Notes under the pieces: generated by a model
What the model saw: only the letters and a program-made list of their open reading frames with translations
Database searches by the model: none
Told to the model about the DNA's origin: nothing
Shown here: in pieces, positions 50,621 through 62,560 of the stretch
How positions within the stretch are numbered: the first letter of the stretch is position 1
Layout of the letters: each line of letters begins with the position of its first letter
Origin: Amblyornis subalaris
Taxonomy: Eukaryota; Chordata; Aves; Passeriformes; Ptilonorhynchidae
Assembly: GCA_018881555.1 (NCBI GenBank)
Contig: JACAXG010000061.1
Coordinates: 1,116,001-1,180,000 of the forward strand
DNA: 64,000 nucleotides
Direction: 5' to 3'
Position numbers and translations under genes: made by a program

Positions 50621-53600
50621 CAGCTTCAGTGAGCAGTATCCAAACTGGAAGAGACTCATTCTTACTGCAGGTTTAAGACCTAGGGAGAGGACCATGGTGG
50701 AAAACTCTCAGATTTTTTTAATCAATTTATCACTGCCTGAGTCCTAAAAATGTGTAGTTTCTAATTGTGTTTCATTCCTTGTGAATAAAGGTTACTTCTT
50801 CAATCCTCACACATGCACAAACACTCACACACACACACAAACACACACATAGCTCGATCCTCTGCTCCAATTCTTTGGAGAAGTATACAAATGAAGTTCT
50901 GCCTGTGAGGAGTTGGACTAGGATGAAAAAGCAGAAAAGTATTGTGTAGAGGTACCTGTCACAGACTTCTTTAAAATCTACTATTTGGGAATATAATCAA
51001 TGTACCTTTTTGGAGGAAAGGGGTTGGCTTCATTTGCATAGAAAATAAAAAAGCTATCAGCATTGAATTTAGTTCTTGGGGTGTTGTGGCATCTGTCACA
51101 AGTCTATTCATCCCACAATTTAAGTCCCATTCCCAAATCATTTTTGTCCTTCCTAGACTGGGTAGATATAATGAAATGCTTTCCATCATCATCAGAACCT
51201 GTTACTCCTTTCATAGCAGGGCAATTCTAAAATGGAACATTTCTAGGAAAATGCTACAGCCTGTTATGGTGTGGAAGAATTACTGTGCACTGTCTTTTTT
51301 TTTGTGATGCCTGCAAGTGAGAGGAGAATGGCTTAGAGAATGAGGATTGGGAAATTATGTTGTGGAAACAGTTGGCACTAAAAAAGCCACAATCAGTGAA
51401 GTAGGGAACAAACATCATAGCTGATTGTATCGAGAGCTGATGATAGACCTCAGTTCATCACATATTGTTGAAGTTCTGTAATTACACTGAAATCGTTGAC
51501 TAGTACTAGCATCTAGCTAGATCAGAAAATACTATTTCTTGTTCTCCTTGCACATATGTTAAATTTAATTCAAAACATTAAAACATTTTTTAAAAGATTA
51601 GCAAAGACTTTGGGGAAGCCCCATAATGGTTTTAACTAGTTAACTACGAAGACACATTTAATCAAAGTGCTATCTCAGGAAGACAAAAAATGCAACCAGA
51701 AGGACACAATGTGTTCAGTTTCCATGGAAATTTACTCAAAGGAAAAGGAAAGGTAAGCACTTCTTCCATAGATAAGGCAGTAAAATATTCTTTATAACAT
51801 CATAAAGTCACGTACTCTGCTATAAAAAAAATCAATGAAATGCAATAGCAATTTTCTAATTCCGTACCTGTAAAAATAAGCAGTATAAATTTCTAGAGGC
51901 AAAAGAAGCAAGGGAAGAGTTGAAAACTATACCTGTTAATAAGTTTGCTTAGTAACAGGCACAGTCTGCTGAGCGAACCAAAGCTCTCTTTACCAGAGCA
52001 AGTCCTATTTTTAGAATGATCACTGTATTCTGCAAGCTCATCTATGACTTCACTGGTTAAATCAAAACATTATCTGGCCTGACAAGAGTCAAAAACAGAT
52101 GATGATTTTTGTCACTAGATCTACTGATATAAATGAGGGGCTTATGATGTTTTTTGTTATAATCATTTTATGCTGGTGATATCTGGGTTTGTTTAAAAAA
52201 TTCAGGAGTCCTTAATTCGAGAGTGGAAACAAGTGATCTTTAGTAAAGGACACAATTGCTGCTTCAATATATAAACAAAAGGGGTTTTTTTATTATTTGA
52301 TTGTAATCAGTGGTATAAGTATTTTTTGTATACTTAATATCAGTATTCATTTATTGATTTGTTTTGACTGTCTATTTGGGCTTTTTTGTTGCCTATCTGG
52401 AGTCTGAAATACTGTAAGGGAGTCAGAATGAAGTCTTTCATGAACAAGGTCTGCATCAGCTCAGCTATTGGTCAGCATCATTCAGAAGTATAAATATCTT
52501 CTTAGTAAATTAAACAGTGTTAATCCAAATGCAAATGCTAAATTCCATAAGCATAAGCTGTAAGAGGTGATTAATAAAACTCAGTTTAATTTCAGTGAAT
52601 CACAATCCTTCTGAAGTCACCTCTCCTGCCTGCTGGCTGTACATTAAATTGCACATCTAATAGACATCTGCCAGTATCTTTTGTGGCATTGTCACATTTT
52701 AAAGGTAAATTCATCTTATGAATACCTTGTTGAATGAAGGCCTTATCATGAAATTTTGTTCCTTCTCTCATGTCTTATTTTGTGTAGCAAACAGGTAATT
52801 CCTGGTGACCTTAAATCCATGGTACAAGCAGTACTGGTATAAGCCTTCCTTCATTACTTCTTTTCATTACTGAAGCAAAGCAATCATTCATGCTCTATTT
52901 GCATTTTAACCTACTGATTTCCAGCAAGGCTTACATCTGCTAAACATTATAATTTCAGCTGTAAATGTTAACTCTTACTACTTTGTCAGCTAGAGGTTTG
53001 TTTTCCTCTCATTTTCCCTCATACAAATGGTAAGTCTTTCACATGGGGTAATGCTAACATAAATCCATAGTAAATAATTAGATCTATAATATTCTTGGAG
53101 AGATCTCCCATTTAAGTTAGCTGCACTGGAAGTATACAAAGTCCTGAGATTTATGTATTAATTATCTTTTGCTTTTAAGGTCTGATCCAGATTCCACCGA
53201 AGTTAATGTATATTTTATCATGCCAAGAGCAGTTGGCTTAAACCTTTAGGGGTGAACTTATTAAAAAAAAAATAAATTAAAAAAAAATTAAAGCATCATC
53301 TTGCTTTTGAATTAAAGTAGTATCATATTAAGGAGACAGTTAGGCTTGATGAAACATTATGGGTTTGGCAGTCAAATGCAAGAACCATTTCAGAATAAGA
53401 ATTCTATTTAAAAGATGCACAAAATCATTGTTAGTCAAATAGTGCTTGGTCAAAACAAAGAGTTGAGAGTTTGGCTAACTTAATTGTTTTTTACCTTTTG
53501 GAAGGCACTAGGACTTTTGCTATAACAGATCTCTGTCTACCTGAAAAATACTTTCATACAAACCTTTATAGTCACACTTTGTGACTGGACCTTTTCTTTT

Positions 53601-54600
53601 AGTCATACAGCAGTTACACTGTTAAGTAGATAAAAATAATGAATATAATGTTAGCATGTGTATCACATAGTAGACTTGGTGAAAGCATGGAACATCCCTC
53701 ATGCAATGACAAAAACCCATTTTATTTCATATCTTCCCCAATGCTGAAATAAACTGTTGTGCAATTGCATGGCATTTGGCAAGCAAGAAGTAAAATCTCT
53801 AAATGCAGAGGATGTCTTAGTTATGATGTTACTATTTTAGATCATACAGAACTTGTGTGTCATATTTATTCTTGAAATGTTTCCTCTGAAAAACTAAACT
53901 GCCATTTTAATTACCTAATGCAAATTCCCCTCAAATCCAAAACAAAAAAAACCAAAAAAAAACTAACCTCTCAGATGCAGATAATGAGAACAAATCAATA
54001 ACACCATTGTAAAACAGTACTAGCTTCGGGAGACAGCTGCACAAGTAAATAGGTCCATTTGTTTTGAAATCCTTCCTGAACATCATGACTCATCTTCTGG
54101 TTCTATTTTGGGCTCTGTCGTATGTGTGTGTGGCTGAGGTCACACAAGCCAGTAATCCAAGCAACTGAAGCAGTGCGAGTTGTCAAAAAGAATAGTTTAT
54201 TGCGTGGATTTGCTGTATAGAAATGTCTTTTCATGCTCTGCCTGTTCATAAAAGGATATGAGCAATAATCTGCCTTGTCTGCAATGGTTTAAATCTTCTT
54301 ATTCAGAATTGAAACAAGCTTCAAATTCCTTCTCTAGGTAATGTCAAATCTAACCCTTTATTTCCAGGGAAACAGGTAAAAGCAGTTTAAGATGGCTTTT
54401 CATTTTATCTGGAAAGCAGATTGGGAGGGATCAGAGCAATAATATATATTTAAAATAGAAATAAATTTCTAAGTTTAGATAGTAGCTTTTTCTGTAATAA
54501 TGCCCTCAAGAGTCTAAAAATGTCACTTTTTACCCATTCATCCTCTAATTAGGAAAAGTCAGTACGTATGCTCTTGACGATAAGCATGACCATGAGTGCT
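50621..54600. other. 4-kb AT-rich region, no genes seen
   Basis: It contains a CA-rich microsatellite (50807-50850) and A-rich runs (53262-53290 and 53940-53962). No frame longer than 73 codons and no known domain. Confidence 0.55.
50807..50850. repeat. (CA)n imperfect microsatellite
   Basis: About 44 bp of interrupted CA units with 'aaacac' and 'atgcac' interruptions. Confidence 0.9.
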
Positions 54601-54830
54601 TTTTTAGCTTGAGTGTCAAATTTGAGGGCTGCAAAGGCTGCGGAACACTAATGTTCACTGGCTGGGACAGCTGCACGGAGATGTCGAGCTGGGGCTTGTT
54701 CAGGGCACACGATGAGTCATCTGTGGCTGGCAGAGAGTGCTGCTCTGCAGGGCGAGCAAACTGCCTGGGCTAGAGCCTCACCCGCTTGGAGGAAGCAGAT
54801 GTGTCGGGAAAGGAGAGAGAGCAGACACCC
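54601..54830. other. Small GC- and CpG-enriched patch
   Basis: About 230 bp are clearly richer in G, C and CpG than the flanks and hold an AP-1-type site (GATGAGTCATC, about 54710). The plus strand keeps an open frame of about 75 codons without an upstream ATG that ends in TAG near 54772. It is rich in Cys but resembles no family I know. It could be a regulatory element, an old LTR piece or chance. Confidence 0.3.
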
Positions 54831-55210
54831 ACTATTCACATAGAAAATGCTGTGTTTTCTCCAGCTTTTAAGATTTTCACTTGCTCGTTTTGAGGGCTGG
54901 GAATGGTGGTGTACTTTAATACAAGCCTCTGGATGAAATGATGATAGCTCTTAAAGTCAGTGAGAAGAATGAGGATCCACTAGTTTCAACGGAGTACTGT
55001 CACTGTGCACTCATCACTTCAAAGCAATCCTTGGGTTTAGAGTCGACAGTTTTGGAATTCCAGGAACAGTATTGTGTTACAAACAAACACAAAGAAAATA
55101 AAACCTGTGAACTGTATTATGCAGTAAAAATTCTGGGGCAGTTCATGTCTGCCTCAGATCCTAACTTTCAAAGAAAACTTGGCTGGCAGTTTGGTTTGGG
55201 AGTTTGTTGT

Positions 55211-55230
55211 TGATGATGATGATGATGATT
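55211..55230. repeat. (GAT)n microsatellite
   Basis: Six GAT units in a row. Confidence 0.9.
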
Positions 55231-58058
55231 ACCTATGTAATTTTTCACTTTTTATTTTATTTTTTTTCCATAGAACTCCAAAGCCTTTTACAGTATGGAG
55301 AACTACTAAATTTTCCAGCTAAATTAGGATGGGGATGGGTGTTTCTCAAAACACTAAGATTTTGAGATCCATTAAGGGGCTTCATTGGACTCTGACAAAA
55401 ACCTCATCTCTAGATTTAATTCTTTTCACCAGTGTCCTGGGAATAATGTCCAGTGGGAAGAAAGTCACCTTATAGCTAGAAACAGCAGCTCCATCTGCTC
55501 TCTGACCTGTTAGGCTGTCTCACCATTGCTTCCAGGACTTCTGGACTGGACATCCTGATCCTACCACAGCAAAGCTTTGAAAAACCAGAAATGATTGGCA
55601 ATCAACAGTAAAATAACCACTATAAGATTTATGAAGAGTTTTGAACACAAGGACATCTGGACACATTGGAGTCAGCAGATAATGTAGACAAAAACATATT
55701 TTTAAAACAATAGCATAAAGTTGCTTATGTTTCTTTTTCTCTTACTGCATATAACCAGTACGCTTTAGGGTGGATGGCTTTAAAACCCTGCAAGACCTTT
55801 TCAGACTCAATAATAAAGCAAGTGAAGAAACAGTGGTTATATTTTTCTAATCAACTGTCCAGAGAAGAAGTATTTTCATTTCTTGAAAGAAAGCTGACAT
55901 TTGCAGAAGATTTATGCTCCACATAAGCTCCCATTTCTGCTACATGCAAGTGAATGTATCAGCACTGTGTCTTCCAAATTCTGCGTGGTCCGTCTCATAT
56001 ACTACTGTTACAAGAGACTAGTATCTAGAATACTTCTGGCAAGAAACTTATCAAGAAGTCTGAACAGACAGCAAAACCTGGTAAATTTTAATTAGAACAA
56101 CATATGTTGTTATCAAACTAGAGGTACTAAACACACCCATGTTCATTCATCTGGAGCAAAATGACCTCAGCAGCATACCCAGTAGCATTTTAAGAAGTGA
56201 AATGTGCAAAGTATCTAAATGATCATTAAGTTACCTTCATTTGGTGGAAGTAGTACCAAGATTATATGCTAATGGAACAAGGACATTTCTCTAACATTAA
56301 ATCAACTGGGTAACTCTTTTCACCTGTGGGAACTCATTGGCTTGTTTCTAGCTGATATCAAGATATACTCTAGGAAGAAGAGGNAACTTGCTATGATTCT
56401 CCAAGATGTAGTCTTCACAGCAAAATGACCGGCTGGTTTCAGTATATCCTGGTTTAAAATAAATACATTATTTAATTAACTTAAAAAATCAGAAAGAATA
56501 TACTTTTCCCAAGGTACAAAAAAAAGGTAAAAATTACTGTGCCTAAATTCCATGTTTACCAGGCCTGAGATGTACAGACTGACTTGTGTCTATAGCACAG
56601 ATATAAAAAGCTCTAATAAGATAAGCCAGTAGGAGCTTCTGCTTTGGCATTTGGTGAGTTTTTTTGAATCCAGACCATAGTGCTTGCCTACATCATGGCA
56701 AAGCACTGGCATTTTAATTAATGCAGATCATAGACAAGTTGCAGCAGATGACAATGTGCAATGGAAGCATAAACTACTGTTGTTTATTGTTGCCCTCTAC
56801 TATGGAAATTTGGAAGCTGCAGTACAAAGGAATCTGCTGAATTCTATTAAAAAGTGAAAAAGTAGAGATTTTTGCAGAAATATTGGATATCAGTTAATAG
56901 GCTCATTTTTCTCTCAAGGGAGGATAGATTTTTCTTCTGTAAAGATTTTTTTTATTTCCTCACAGTGTGTAGAACCATAAATTGGATGCAAGGGACTTGG
57001 TTGGAATTTACAAATGACTAAAGCCTTTTATTCTGTTTTATGCACTTGTCAAACTAGAATGGCTACTGTAACTGAAGTAATATAGTAGTCATTTTCTACG
57101 CAATTTGATTTAGGGAAATCTAATGTCTGATGAGAACTTATTACAGCATTAAGCATTAATATTATTTCCTGCTCTTTTCTGTTTTAGTACCTCCCTTCAA
57201 ACACAAAGTTCATTGGCATTCTCCCAGTCATGCTCAAGGTTATTAATTACGTGATCATTACTGCCTACCTTCAACTCACTTTTGGGGAATTTCCAGTCTC
57301 AGACAGTTACAGTGTTTGGAAAGTCCTTCAACAATTTTAAAGTTTTGCGAAAATATATAATACTTGCTTCTTCAGCCCTGTCCAAAGCTCTGGGTGCTAT
57401 CGAGACACCGTGTTGCTGCCACTGTCGCCCCACATGAGGAGCTGCAGTGGTAACCCCAACAGCACAGCTGTACCTTTCTTCCATGGTGCTGATGGCAAGT
57501 GAAGTTTCTAAGTTTGCCATGGGCCTCCACACCATTCTTATCCTTTTGATGTGTGACTTTTATCCCAATACACTTAAAGCTATTACTGGAGATGAATTTG
57601 TGCTAAAAATAAGGACCATTGAACCCAAATGTGCCAGAACTCTATAGGTTTGATTTGCAGGGAACATGCCTTTCTGCACTGCCAACTTTGTGATTTTAAG
57701 ATGAAGTCTCCTGACATTTGCTGTTTAAGTAAACGACCTGTCTCTTGAAGATTGGTGATTGTAAGACTGTCTGCTTTCATTTAGATGAAATGTCTAGGCC
57801 TTTAGCTGCCTGGCAAAGTTTGAAAAGTTATTCTGAGTTCACTTTATGTTTTCGGAAACACAGAGAGAAGCCTTCAAATGAAAAAGTAATTTTCTGGACT
57901 GTTTGGGTTTTTTTCTTAATAAGATTGCTTTTTGTCTGGTGGAGTTTAGGGATCTCTTGAAACTATGGATTTCTTATCCTCATTTTGTATTGTGGCACAT
58001 TTTCTAAACACAGATCTTTTGCACTTGGCAAAAGAACACATTGCCTCTACTGTAATTT

Positions 58059-58091
58059 TTGTCACTGTGGTCAGTGAAACAACAGTGACAA
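58059..58091. other. Perfect 10-bp inverted repeat (hairpin)
   Basis: TTGTCACTGT (58059-58068) and ACAGTGACAA (58082-58091) are exact reverse complements, separated by 13 bases. A second shorter 'tcagtga' copy sits in the loop. No T-run or other sign links it to a known RNA class. Confidence 0.6.
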
Positions 58092-61000
58092 CTGTTGAAA
58101 ATTTCTTTGAAGATCTCTTACATTACTACTTCTTATTAAGTCAGGCTGTAAATTATAAGAATTAGCATGAAATGTGGATTAACCAGCTGACTCAGGCATC
58201 CCTTGGTGAAAATCAATGACATTAGATTTCTCAGAAACTGAATGAAATGAAAATTCATTGGGTTTGTCAGATGAGCTCTTTGCTCTTGACCAAAAATACC
58301 CCATCTATAATAATGTGAGTAGTTTTAAGCATAAAGAAACTAGGGTACAGCTGTCTGACAGGAAAAAACAGTAAGGTGTTGGAAAGAAAAGAAACCTGGG
58401 AAAATTCAAGTAGTTTTCTTCAGCAATATCAATTTCAGAGGGCTGATTAGCACTGGGAAGTTAAAACTCTTGGTGCTGACACAACGCAGAGAGAGGCTTC
58501 CATGTTGTAATAAAATAATTTTCTGCTCCAAGGAAAACAGGTTTTTTAGTGGAGATGTTTTACTGCTTCACAGAAATAAAGCAGTGGGAAGTGCAAGATG
58601 CTGCACTATATATACACCCTTCAGCTATAGTAACTTTTGGCAGATTCCCTGTAATAATTTTCTACAATTTCTCTCATCCTAATCACTAAAGTTTGAATGC
58701 CACAAGTAGGTGGCAGATGCCTCTTGGATGGGGAAAGGGGCAGAAAGGGCCCTGGCCTACTTTAAAGAGGTCAAAGAGGGAAAAGTTCAAGTTTGGATGG
58801 GAATTCCTGTCTCAGAGTTACAAACCAGCAAGAAGTTATTATTGAAGAATGCTTGTGTGTTTGACTCTGCAGGCTAATCCTTAGGGCAACTAATTGATAA
58901 CGACCTTGTTTAAGATGCCTGCTCCATGGGTATATGTGAATGTATAACGTCATCCCTCAATTTTAAAAATATTTATTATATTTCTAAAACCACCAAACCA
59001 GACAGAAGCAGGTTTTCCCCTTTCATATGAGTTCCTTACTTCCTAGATTACAAGCTGGGATATTTCTTCTCTGATATTATTTTAACCTTTTAACCCTCAA
59101 GTTTTAGAATATAGCTCAGATTTTTCGGGGGTCACAATCTTGCATTTGAGTTGATAATATTCCTTCTGTTTCAAACCAATGCTGAGGCTTTATCTCCTCC
59201 AGTGCTTTGTCCCAGCTCCAGTCGGCATGTCATGGCAAAGCTTACCTCGTGTTGGCAACAAGTCCACACTGCTAAAGGGTAGCAAGGGGACTATTCTGTT
59301 TCAACCACTGTCATTCTAAGCTTTCCCTGAATTTCCTTGGCTTCCTGCAGGCTCCAGGAGCAGCAGGGTTTCTCAACCTCACCAGTAGCTGGCTGCCACT
59401 TAATAATACCAAAAAGGGTGTTCAAACAGTATATTCAGCAAGTACAAACAGCCTCATTTCAGTATTAAATTACTGCTAGCTGGTAGTTGGATGGTAACCA
59501 AGCCATGGCAATGCAGGAAAGACAGAGACTTAACACTTCATGATTTTCTCCTTCATCTTGCCAGATATTTTTCTTTTTCAAAAAAAATCATTAAGGAAGT
59601 GTATGATGCAATACAATGTAATCTAAACATTTCTTCCTCATAAAGTTTTGGTCTTCACCAATGGCCCAATAACCACTCTTTTGAACTCAGCAGACTGTTT
59701 GTTGAAGCAGCAGAACTACATGCAGATTTTATAGCCTAAGTGTAACAGTGTTTGTCATGGACTAGTAAATTGCTTAGAAATGTTTTTTTCATAAGCCTCC
59801 TGTCTTGGAGTGCAGAGCGTTTAGCATTTGGATAAGGTGTGTCAGTAGGCTTTGTATGTCAGACCTATGTTCTTATTCCATTAAAAATCAAAAATACATT
59901 TGAGATTTTCCTCCTTTCCATTTCATAATTATTTTCACCTTTTTATTTTGTACATTTTCTCCTCATATTTCCTGAGTGTTTTCCCCCTCGTCCTATTCAT
60001 CTTCCTCTTTTTCACCTCCCTTTCCTGTGTAGTTCAAGTTTTGATTATCTAATAAGACTTGTTCTTACAGTGGACTTAAGCTGGAATTGGATAAAAATAT
60101 TTTCTCACTTCTCAGAAATAGAAAATGGCCAGGAAGTATACACACTACCTGTGACCAGAAAATAATTGAAATGTAAGAGATGTAAATCTGGAGACAGGAC
60201 ACTCCAGGGTGTCCTTACAGGTGGTGCTAAAAGACCACATCTAAGGCAAACTCTCATTGTACCGCTGAGAAGAAAATATTGAAACATCAACTTTCAAAAA
60301 ACATTGACCATGGGAAAGGAAATATTTTTGTGAATGAAACAGTAAATATAAAGAATGTATTGATGGAAAAGTAAAGAGGGGGAAAAGAGGGAGAATAATG
60401 TCATGCTTCATGAAAAAATCTCAAATGTCCCTCTGGAGAGGGTCTTCACCTGGGGCGTCTCACCATCACTGCACTTTTGTCCTCATTCCCCAGTCACCTT
60501 TTTCTTGCTCAGTAAGAAACAAATTCTGCTCACCATGCCAGAACAACAGGTTCACCAAAGAATTCAGGGGAAAATTACAAGGAAGGAAAAGAAAGAAGGA
60601 GCTTGTGATATAAAAAGAACTGAGATACAAACAGACAAGAAATATCAGCATTCCTTACTGCTAATGAACAGTGAGCAGTAGGCTGATTTAAGACAACTAT
60701 TTTTCTAAAGTCACTTTTACAACTGGAAGGTGATTGCTATATATGAATCTACACCTACATTTAAAATACCCTGGTAATCCTGCAACACACATACAATGAA
60801 GTTGTTTCACCATTTCAATAAAAAAGAGGGTGGTTTTAGTAAATGGAGAAAGTTTCCCAATAACTTTGTCTCAGCTGATCCTTTTGCTCAACTTTGTGTC
60901 AACTGATCCCTGTGCTATAACCAGAAAATTGTATTTTATATTTGGCTTATTTGCTCCTTTATTTTCAAAAAAGTTCCTAGTGTACTCTGCATGAATAGAT

Positions 61001-62515
61001 GTGAGAGCTATGGAAAAATGAAATGTGTTTCCAACAGAAGTCATAAATACTAAATTCTGCAGCAAGCAGCCACTAATTCTAACATTCAGAAGAAAAAAAA
61101 AATTGGTAATGAAAGGTGCTATTTTCTTCCATAAAGCCAGGTGCTTGTTACTTACAGACCTGATGCTGAATGGGTGTAAAACTTCATTAAGTGATATTTT
61201 TTAAAACTCCTGGAGGAACTGAGTAGCAAAGGTGACTAAAATACCAAGTGTTCACAAGGACTGGAAAAGTGAACAGCTTGCAGAAGACCTTGCAGCAATA
61301 CCAGCATTGCCTTTGTAACCCGGGAGAGACAGTGCCACTGGGGAGATCATTATGCAGGGGTTATCACTCAAAAGCTTCACAACACCATATAAAGAAGTTG
61401 CAAAACAAAACTGTGGCAGAGACAGATCTCTAGGACCTCAGCACAGCTGGCATTACCTCAGAAATAGGTAATCCTTGCTTTACCAATCCCCTAAGAGATC
61501 AATTATGGAATTCTTTTGAATAATAAAACATAAGTAAAATTTCAGTCTCAGCTGCTACCTTACCTTATATTTAAATTCAATCCTCAGAAAGCCTAGCTTA
61601 TGGCAGAGGCAGTGGGGCACAGAGGGTCAGAGAAGTTTATAGCCTACAGTTTATAATTTATATATGATGTATAGTGCTCTAGCTCGGCATGAATAACGTA
61701 GGTACCTTGCACAGAAATGCTTTAAAAATATTCTGGTTACAGTGACTGTGGTGTTACTGGTTAAGGGCACATAATTTTCATCTCATCATTTTTAGATGAT
61801 CTAACTATGCTGCTGCAGAGACACTAACTCTAGGGGTCAGTTTGGTGTAGGGAAGCCCAGGCTGGCTACTCCCAACTTCCCACCGAGGAAGTGGCTGGTG
61901 CTCCCCAGTGCCCACAGCTCACTGCTGCCCAGGGCCACCTGGCATGGGCTACACCAGCACCACATCACCCAAACTGGAGTTACCCTTGGAAAGGAACGTT
62001 TCCACATGAATGGCTGCTCTACGACAGGATTTTGATCAGTGCCATTTCTTTGTAGCTGATACATTTGCATATTTTTAACCTCCCACAACAAGAAGTCCTT
62101 TTTCTGCAGAACTTCCGGATTCCTCGTTCTACCTCCAGAAGTTTTTCCCCATTGGTTAGTGCTGGAGCATGCTGGTTGTTCATTTAACAGTGAGGCAGCA
62201 CCTGAGGAATGGGGCAGCACTTTCTGCATACCTTGACACATGGAGCTTTTCTCTCACTCTGCTATGCTAGGATATTAACATGGCATGCAGTCTTTCCAAC
62301 TATTTTTGCAAGCAATGTTTGCAAGGAACGTATGTAGAAGCAGCTCCTATGCCATGAAGTATATTTAGAGTGAAAAAGTTGCAATATGAATACACATCTT
62401 ATTTTCCAGAGCATACCTCCTTCTTGCTGTGAAATTCCTTTGCAGAATGGCCAGGCTTGCATATAGTTGCTAGAGGAAAAATGTGTACTATTGCATGCTT
62501 GCATTTTCATTTTCT

Positions 62516-62560
62516 TTGGTTTTTGGTGTTTTTGGGGTTTTTTTTGGTTTTTTTTTTTTG
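62516..62560. repeat. T-rich low-complexity tract
   Basis: Long T runs broken by GG and GGGG, ending in a run of 12-13 T. On the minus strand this is an A-rich tail-like stretch that follows a GC-richer segment at 62610-62720. Confidence 0.8.
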
